A DNA stretch of 46,487 bases, taken from NCBI GenBank assembly GCA_963792075.1, contig CAWBUW010000003.1, positions 1 through 46,487 on the forward strand, given 5' to 3'. Each line of letters opens with the position of its first letter. The stretch's first letter is position 1. This document shows positions 41,806 to 46,487 of this stretch, in pieces. The notes below the pieces were generated by a model that saw nothing but the letters and a program-made list of their open reading frames with translations, was not told the DNA's origin and did no database searches. The DNA comes from CAWBUW01 sp963792075. GTDB taxonomy: Bacteria; Chloroflexota; Anaerolineae; Anaerolineales; UBA4823. The position numbers and the translations under genes were made by a program.

Positions 41806-42204
41806 TTGTTCAGACGCCTGCTTGCATGGCTTGGGCTGATATCCACCGAATCCATCCGCTCTTTTGAGTGGGATGCAGATTTACGCGCCTCGCTGCAAGA
41901 CCTGGCAATTCACGAGCAGCGCCCGGTCGAGGAGGTAGCTCAGGATCTGCTCCACCAGGCGCTTCTGGCCCGCCAAGCAGAACGGGAGATCTGGCGCTGT
42001 TGGGAAGATCTGACCCCTCGCCAGCAAGAAGTCGCGGCGCTGATCTGCTTGGATTACACTTCCCAGCAAATCTCCGCTCGTCTGAACGTCACCCCTAACA
42101 CAATTAAAAGCCATATTCGCCAACTCTTGAAGAAATTGGGCGTGCATAATCGCCAGGAGCTACGCAAGGTGTTAGAAGAATGGGATTTCAGCGCCTGGGA
42201 ATAG
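41806..42204 (+). CDS. LuxR-type HTH regulator with small helical N-terminus
   Basis: A 132-residue protein. The C-terminal half, LTPRQQEVAALICLDYTSQQ ... VTPNTIKSHIRQLLKKLGVH, is a LuxR/GerE-type HTH. The N-terminal half (DLRASLQDLAIHEQRPVEEV) is a small helical domain, possibly ribbon-helix-helix-like. An ATG at 41782 overlaps the -10 element and so cannot be used; the TTG at 41806 with GGGAG seven bases upstream is preferred. It heads the SOS-type operon and may regulate it. Confidence 0.65.
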   Translation: MFRRLLAWLGLISTESIRSFEWDADLRASLQDLAIHEQRPVEEVAQDLLHQALLARQAEREIWRCWEDLTPRQQEVAALICLDYTSQQISARLNVTPNTIKSHIRQLLKKLGVHNRQELRKVLEEWDFSAWE

Positions 42205-42292
42205 CCTCACCCTAAAGGTTAACCCCTAATTCACCCCATTAATCCCCCTTAGGGTAATAGACAAACCCGCCACGATTTGCTAAAGTGAGGAC

Positions 42293-43027
42293 ATGAACTC
42301 GCTCCTGCCTTCTTACCAACCGGTTCCCCTGACTTTACTCCCCTCCGGGCGCGAGCTGCTGGTCGTGCTGGGTCCACACCTGCGCCAGCTTCACCCGGCA
42401 GTGCTGGAACAGGCAGCCCGGCTGGCGCTGAAGGGGCCGCTGCAGATCCTGGATGGCGGCAACTGCCTGGATCTGTATGGACTGGCGCGCCACCTGCGCC
42501 GCCTGGATACTCACGTCGAGTCGTTGCTGCAGCGTATCCAGGTGGCACGCCCCTTCACCTGCTACCAGATGGCCACGCTGTTAGCGCAGGTCACCTGCTC
42601 TGAGGTTGTTGCGTTCAAAGATGAACGCAACAACCTCAGAGCAGGGAAAAGAGAGAATTTTGAGGGATTACGAGACATTTCACTTCCCGCAATCCCTCAA
42701 GCCCCGGCCAGGAGAGGGGAGGCGGCGCTCGCAGAACCCCAGATCCCTGCCAGGAAGGGGGAGGGCTGCCTGCCTACGATTGTCCTGGATCTGCTGGCTA
42801 CATTTCTAGATGAAAATGTGCGCCTGCCAGAACGCCAGCGCCTACTGGCTGACTGCCTGGGGATGCTGCATCGCCTGGCTGGCAGCGTTCCGGTGCTGGT
42901 CACCGCCCACACCAGCGCGCTGCCAGGCAGCGAGTCATTGGTCAATATACTCTGCCGAACGGCCGATCGATTGTGGACGCCGCCACCACCCGTACTCGCG
43001 CCAACCCAACTCCGCCTGTTTCCATAA
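42293..43027 (+). CDS. RecA-like ATPase relative with C-terminal clamp-binding-like motif
   Basis: A 244-residue protein. LQILDGGNCLDLYGLARHLR and PTIVLDLLATFLDENV ... PVLVTAH follow the RecA/RadB strand order. The expected P-loop is replaced by GPHLRQLHP, so ATP binding is doubtful. The last residues read PTQLRLFP, matching the QLxLF beta-clamp motif. Residues from about 102 to 160 come from an in-frame palindromic insert (42594-42770). The start ATG at 42293 follows GTGAGG. A RecA-like protein beside an inducible polymerase recalls ImuA of the ImuA-ImuB-DnaE2 cassette; homology to ImuA is not shown. Confidence 0.65.
   Translation: MNSLLPSYQPVPLTLLPSGRELLVVLGPHLRQLHPAVLEQAARLALKGPLQILDGGNCLDLYGLARHLRRLDTHVESLLQRIQVARPFTCYQMATLLAQVTCSEVVAFKDERNNLRAGKRENFEGLRDISLPAIPQAPARRGEAALAEPQIPARKGEGCLPTIVLDLLATFLDENVRLPERQRLLADCLGMLHRLAGSVPVLVTAHTSALPGSESLVNILCRTADRLWTPPPPVLAPTQLRLFP
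42594..42770 (+). repeat. palindromic element inserted in frame in the RecA-like gene
   Basis: Arms 42594-42617 and 42622-42645 are perfect (24 bases, core GAGGTTGTTGCGTTCA) around AAGA. A second stem TTGAGGGATT/AATCCCTCAA (about 42660-42700) and a CCTCCC-type segment follow. Length and frame keep the protein open, while the flanking protein sequence resumes with PTIVLDLLATFLDE. It resembles Rickettsia-type palindromic elements in style. Confidence 0.6.
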
Positions 43028-43077
43028 CCTGTTGCATGATGAAGCAGATGTCTAAACCACCCTGCTGAGGATAACCT

Positions 43078-43361
43078 ATGGGACGCACCCTGCCATCCAT
43101 CACGATCGCCTTCCTGCAAGAACAGCAGGCGTATGAGCCTTTCCGCCCGCGCTGCGCCGCAGCGACCAGCGCGTGCTGGACGATCTCTTTGCCTCGGCTC
43201 ACCAGCACCTGGCGGCGGCAGCCTATGCCAGCCACCCGCTGCCTTTTGAGATTTTCTTACTCGCCATGCTGCTGGAGGAGCATAAAGAAACGCTGCGCCT
43301 GCGCCAGCGCCTGGATGCGCTTACAGATAAGACTATACTGGACGGATGGGTTGATGAATGA
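43078..43361 (+). CDS. small protein of the polymerase operon (one-base frameshift)
   Basis: MGRTLPSITIAFLQEQQAYE starts at 43078 after TGAGG. One base is missing at CCC 43146-43148, after which LRRSDQRVLDDLFASAHQHL and PFEIFLLAMLLEEHKETLRL continue in the next frame to 43361, about 94 residues. It is helical and acidic/basic mixed, family unknown. It lies between the RecA-like and polymerase genes and may be a polymerase accessory subunit. Confidence 0.5.
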
Positions 43362-43401
43362 CCGTCTTCAATTGAGGCCTCCCCAACAAGGAAGAAAATT
43401 T

Positions 43402-43450
43402 ATACGTACCTGTGGGGGTGGTGCTTCGCACCACCCCCACAGGTACGTAT
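43402..43450 (+). terminator. perfect 23-base-arm hairpin before the polymerase gene
   Basis: Arms 43402-43424 and 43428-43450 (core ACCTGTGGGGGTGGTGC) around TTC, with imperfect AAGGAAGAAAA/TTTTCTCCTT extensions outside. It lies between the small protein and the polymerase, and may set relative expression. Confidence 0.6.
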
Positions 43451-43512
43451 ATTTTCTCCTTGTTTTCGTCTTTTTGGACAACCCCAAGCCCCGGTAAGAG
43501 GGGGCATTTGTC

Positions 43513-44091
43513 ATGCAACTGACCGGATGGCTGCTTGATCTGTATCCTGACCCGGAGGGGCAGGCGGCGCTCTGGATGTTGCGCGACGATGGGCAGCGCC
43601 AGCGGCTGAGCCTGGCATGCCCGATCACCTTTTACGCTGCCGGTCCTGCGCCGCGCCTGCGCCAGGCCTGGCAGTGGCTGCGCCAGCAGCAGCCCCCACC
43701 CACCCTCGCCCGCGTGGAGCATCGCGACCTGTTCCAGGCTCAACCGCTGCCCATGCTTTCCGTACAGATCTGTGCCTCACAACCTCAGCCAGAGCTTTTC
43801 CAGCGCTTGCAGCAGATCTTCCCTGATCTCAACTACTACGATGCCGACCTGCCGCTGGCGCTGCGCCTGGCAGCCGCGAAGGATCTTTTCCCCCTGGCGC
43901 GCTGCCAGGGGGAAGTGGACAAACAGGGGCAGGTATTCAGCCTGCAGGTGCTGGACTCGCCCTGGGAGCTGGATCCCACGCCGACGCCGCTGCGCATCCT
44001 GGAAATGGAGCCCGATTTCAGACCCAGCACACCAGACCCCGCACACGCTGCAAGTGCACAGCGGTCGTTTCAGCTATGTGTTCCCCTTTGA
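43513..44091 (+). CDS. family-B DNA polymerase, N-terminal part (frameshifted)
   Basis: MQLTGWLLDLYPDPEGQAAL starts the N-terminal domain, and YYDADLPLALRLAAAKDLFP is the typical start of the PolB N-terminal/exonuclease region. The expected Exo I acidic DxE reads LEMEPD here, so it lacks the first Asp. The frame ends at 44091. Dropping one C of CCCC at 44037-44040 joins it to the next ORF through PHTLQVHSGRFSYVFP. Confidence 0.75.
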   Translation: MQLTGWLLDLYPDPEGQAALWMLRDDGQRQRLSLACPITFYAAGPAPRLRQAWQWLRQQQPPPTLARVEHRDLFQAQPLPMLSVQICASQPQPELFQRLQQIFPDLNYYDADLPLALRLAAAKDLFPLARCQGEVDKQGQVFSLQVLDSPWELDPTPTPLRILEMEPDFRPSTPDPAHAASAQRSFQLCVPL

Positions 44092-45703
44092 CCCACCACG
44101 CCCGCTGTTAATCAACCTCAGCGTCCTTCTCCGCCGCTACGACCCTGACCTGCTGCTCACCACCTGGGGCGACACCTGGTTGCTGCCGCGCCTGCTGGAG
44201 CTCTCGCAGGAGCTGGGCCTGCCTCTGCCGCTCAACCGGGATGAGCGCCTGCCGCCCGCCAGGCACGCCGAGCATACTTACTTTTCTTATGGGCAGATTG
44301 TGTACCGGGGCGCGCAGGTGCACCTGTTTGGTCGCTGGCATATTGACCGCCATAATGCCCTGCTCTACGATGATTTCGGGATGGATGGCATCCTGGAATT
44401 TGCACGCGTGACTGCCCTGCCCGTGCAGCAAGCCGCCCGCATTTCGCCAGGCACAGGCATCTCTGCCATGCAGATGGTCACCGCTCAGCGCCAGGGGATC
44501 GGCGTCCCCTGGCATAAGCAGCAAAGTGAGCGTCCCAAGTCTGCGCTGGAACTGATGCGCCGCGACCAGGGCGGACTGATCTACCAACCGATCACCGGCT
44601 TGCACCGGCAGGTTGCCGAGCTGGATTTTGCCTCCATGTACCCCAGCCTGATGGTGCACTTCAACATCTCACCCGAAACAGCGGGGGATCTACCCGGTGA
44701 TCCACGCCATCTGACGCCTTACCCCAGCTCACAGCCCGGGTTGGTGCCGCTGACCCTGGCGCCGCTGCTCGAGAAGCGACTGGCGCTCAAGGCGCGCCTG
44801 CTGCGCCTGCCGCGCTGGGATCAGCGCCGCCCGGCAGACAAAGCACGCGCTGCAGCGCACAAATGGCTGCTGGTCACCTGCTTTGGCTACCTGGGGTACA
44901 AAAATGCGCGCTTTGGACGCATCGAGGCGCACGAAGCCGTCACCGCCTACGGGCGCGAAGCCCTGCTGCGCGCCAAAGAAGCTGCTGAAGACCTGGGCGG
45001 CAGCATCCTGCACATGTATGTGGATGGCATGTGGGTGCAGCACCCTGATTGGAGCACGCCGGAGCATCTCCTGCCACTGCTGCAAGAAATTGCCACTCGC
45101 ACAGGGCTGGTGATCAACCTGGAAGGCGTTTATCGCTGGATCGTCTTCTTACCTTCGCGCCTGGACGAGCGCATTCCGGTCGCCAATCGCTACTTTGGCG
45201 TGTTTCAAGATGGCTCGCCGAAAGTGCGCGGCATCGAGGCCCGGCGGCGAGACACGCCGCCCTGGATCGCCAACCTGCAGATGCAGATTCTGGAAGTGCT
45301 GGCGCAGGCACCCAGCGCAGAGGAGCTCCCCGCAACTCTGCCCGCCGCCCGGCGCTGCCTGGCGCAGGCGCTGCAAGATCTACGTGGCGGGCGGGTGCCG
45401 CTGCCTGACCTGCTCTTTGCCCAGAAGCTGAGCCGGGAGCTGGAGGCTTACACATCGCCCTCACCAGCGGCGCGCGCGGCGGCACAACTCATGGCGTATG
45501 GAAAGTCAGTCCGCCCAGGGCAACGGGTGCGCTTCATTTTCACGCACGGCAGGCCCGGCGTCTACGCATGGGACCAACCCACCCCGCCCGACCCGCGGAC
45601 GGTGGATGTGCCGCGCTACACCACGCTCGTGCAGCGCGCTGCGGAGACAATACTTACCACCATAGAAGTGGCTTTCTCTGGTGACAACGCTCTCAGACTG
45701 TGA
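43772..45703 (+). CDS. family-B DNA polymerase, catalytic part
   Basis: From about 44045 this frame carries the polymerase: motif A ELDFASMYPSLM, motif B-like HKWLLVTCFGYLGYKNARFG, and a motif C position reading MYVDGMWV in place of YxDTDS. The first Asp is kept but the second, a key metal ligand, is not. Exonuclease motifs are degenerate. The full gene 43513-45703 would encode about 730 residues. In an operon with an SOS-like promoter, a role in translesion or repair synthesis is plausible; loss of activity is also possible. Confidence 0.75.
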   Translation: MPHNLSQSFSSACSRSSLISTTTMPTCRWRCAWQPRRIFSPWRAARGKWTNRGRYSACRCWTRPGSWIPRRRRCASWKWSPISDPAHQTPHTLQVHSGRFSYVFPFDPPRPLLINLSVLLRRYDPDLLLTTWGDTWLLPRLLELSQELGLPLPLNRDERLPPARHAEHTYFSYGQIVYRGAQVHLFGRWHIDRHNALLYDDFGMDGILEFARVTALPVQQAARISPGTGISAMQMVTAQRQGIGVPWHKQQSERPKSALELMRRDQGGLIYQPITGLHRQVAELDFASMYPSLMVHFNISPETAGDLPGDPRHLTPYPSSQPGLVPLTLAPLLEKRLALKARLLRLPRWDQRRPADKARAAAHKWLLVTCFGYLGYKNARFGRIEAHEAVTAYGREALLRAKEAAEDLGGSILHMYVDGMWVQHPDWSTPEHLLPLLQEIATRTGLVINLEGVYRWIVFLPSRLDERIPVANRYFGVFQDGSPKVRGIEARRRDTPPWIANLQMQILEVLAQAPSAEELPATLPAARRCLAQALQDLRGGRVPLPDLLFAQKLSRELEAYTSPSPAARAAAQLMAYGKSVRPGQRVRFIFTHGRPGVYAWDQPTPPDPRTVDVPRYTTLVQRAAETILTTIEVAFSGDNALRL

Positions 45704-46082
45704 AAGAATTCGACCCTCCTCACAAGCGGAAAAACGTAGTACATTTTTCGCGGGAGCAGAGAGCTGAAAAAGCGCTTTGCCATGCTTGAATTTTCGCCAG
45801 GGGTTTGGCTTTGGCTTTAGGTTTCTGGCTATTCTCAACAGAGCAGAAAGCAGGACGATTAGTGTTCATTCCCAGTTCCTTTCTTACTCTCTCATATTCA
45901 CCTCCTCCGAATCTTTGTGACATACACGGCGAAACTATAGTACTTGACTTAGCCAAAATTCTGTGCTATAAAATTGTCAACAATTGAATATCTTCGTAAA
46001 TTAGATACGCCACACGTGAGCAGCATTCCGCCGAAACGTGCGGCGTTTTGTGTTAATCCAAAGTATTTTTCAGGAGGTCAAA
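45704..46082. other. intergenic region with repeated promoter and attenuator
   Basis: No convincing gene; a 49-codon minus-strand frame near 45720-45869 has AAAGGAAC upstream but no known features. At 45944-45972 TTGACT, 17 bases, TATAAA form a promoter whose 24-base core (45955-45978) is identical to 41391-41414. CGCCG/CGGCG (46029-46045) followed by TTTTG is a possible attenuator ahead of the HTH gene. Confidence 0.55.
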
Positions 46083-46292
46083 ATGGAAGAAATTCTAACT
46101 ATCCCCGAAGTAGCCCGCTACCTCAAACTCTCCAAGAGCAAGGTGTATTACCTGGTTCAGATTGGTGAAATCCCGCATCTGAAAATTGGGCGGAATGTAA
46201 GAGTACGAGAAACCGATTTGAAGAAATGGCTTGATGAGTATCTCATGCAATCGCCATCGACGGTATTTCAAGCTGCGTACCTATCACAATAA
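46083..46292 (+). CDS. excisionase-family HTH protein
   Basis: A 69-residue protein. EEILTIPEVARYLKLSKSKV and KIGRNVRVRETDLKKWLDEY are the winged MerR-like (excisionase/HTH_17) domain. Such proteins direct excision by an integrase or regulate small modules. The start ATG at 46083 has AGGAGG six bases upstream. No integrase is in the window, so its role is open; if the region is an integrated element, this may be near one end. Confidence 0.8.
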   Translation: MEEILTIPEVARYLKLSKSKVYYLVQIGEIPHLKIGRNVRVRETDLKKWLDEYLMQSPSTVFQAAYLSQ

Positions 46293-46346
46293 GAAATGAT
46301 TGACAGAAAACAGAAATTCTTCCTGAGCAAGTATTTTAGTTTTATT

Positions 46347-46382
46347 GGCTGCCGCGCCGGGTTTACGCAAGGCAGCCTTATT
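46347..46382 (+). terminator. hairpin and T-rich tail after the excisionase-like gene
   Basis: Arms GGCTGCC (46347-46353) and GGCAGCC (46371-46377) followed by TTATTGTTATTT. It is a plausible intrinsic terminator. The rest of the window to 46487 shows no gene. Confidence 0.55.
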
Positions 46383-46487
46383 GTTATTTGAAAAGTTGAA
46401 CATCCCCTGAGGTCGCCGTCCATCTGCATTTTTCAGAATCGATTTTCCCCCCTTCGTTTTCTAGATGCATTCTGATTGCAGTACTTT

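Noticed and set aside
45720..45869. Small minus-strand protein upstream of the excisionase-like gene
   Set aside because: It has a weak AAAGGA site, but composition and lack of any motif make it indistinguishable from a chance frame.
41391..45978. The 24-base direct repeat as attachment sites attL/attR
   Set aside because: Both copies are complete promoters with correct -35 and -10 spacing feeding genes, which explains their conservation without invoking site-specific recombination.
1..46487. CRISPR array
   Set aside because: The only regularly spaced repeat set (26162-26321) has 12-base units at 21 bp spacing with no room for spacers.
1..46487. tRNA, tmRNA or rRNA genes marking an integration site
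   Set aside because: I saw no cloverleaf, no TTCGAATC-type T-loop in context, and no rRNA-like conserved blocks, particularly at the window ends.

Overview
This looks like a chromosomal accessory region, probably an integrated mobile element and its flanks, from a Gram-positive-walled or monoderm bacterium, most likely Chloroflexota (Anaerolineae-like). The taxonomy is inferred. It rests on a Tad pilus cluster with no secretin, a GAAC-N4-GTTC type SOS box, a chromosomal family-B polymerase, Rhs debris and GC-rich intergenic repeats. No integrase, relaxase, VirD4, rRNA, tRNA or CRISPR array is visible.

Layout. 1-1.5 kb: an Rhs remnant and a PD-(D/E)XK-type protein. 1.5-25.9 kb: one long leftward block. 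Reading in the direction of transcription it holds a VapBC-like pair, membrane and secreted proteins, a VirB4/HerA-like ATPase with a 200-residue Ser-rich insert, a Tad pilus set (CpaB, CpaE, CpaF, TadB, TadC, Flp, TadE, TadG), then DNA-handling genes (OB-fold protein, Rad52, SSB, Zn protein, RadC-DUF6573, methyltransferase-helicase). 26.1-26.3 kb: eight direct iterons at about 21 bp spacing next to a winged-helix/nuclease-like gene, then a tandem OB-fold protein. 29.3-30.3 kb: a CPBP protease. 30.4-34.3 kb: a more AT-rich island with a ubiquitin-like module (multiubiquitin-type Ubl, ThiF E1, DUF6527) divergent from sigma-like and ImmA/IrrE genes.

34.5-41.3 kb: a leftward operon that closely resembles ComQXPA quorum sensing: response regulator, an unlisted 58-residue ComX-like ORF ending in Trp, prenyl synthase, ComP-like PDZ/membrane/NarL-type kinase, then an ABC-2 exporter. 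41.3-45.7 kb: a rightward operon under a near-perfect sigma-70 promoter whose spacer holds TAGAACTTTTGTTCTA, an SOS-box match. It encodes a LuxR-type HTH protein, a RecA-like protein ending in a clamp-binding-like motif, a small protein and a family-B DNA polymerase. 46.1-46.3 kb: an excisionase-type HTH protein.

Two features cut across the window. Long, often perfect hairpins sit at the 3' ends of many cistrons. At least 13 single-base frameshifts, nearly all in short homopolymers, split otherwise intact genes. The latter suggests assembly or sequencing indels more than gene decay, so split genes are described as likely intact.
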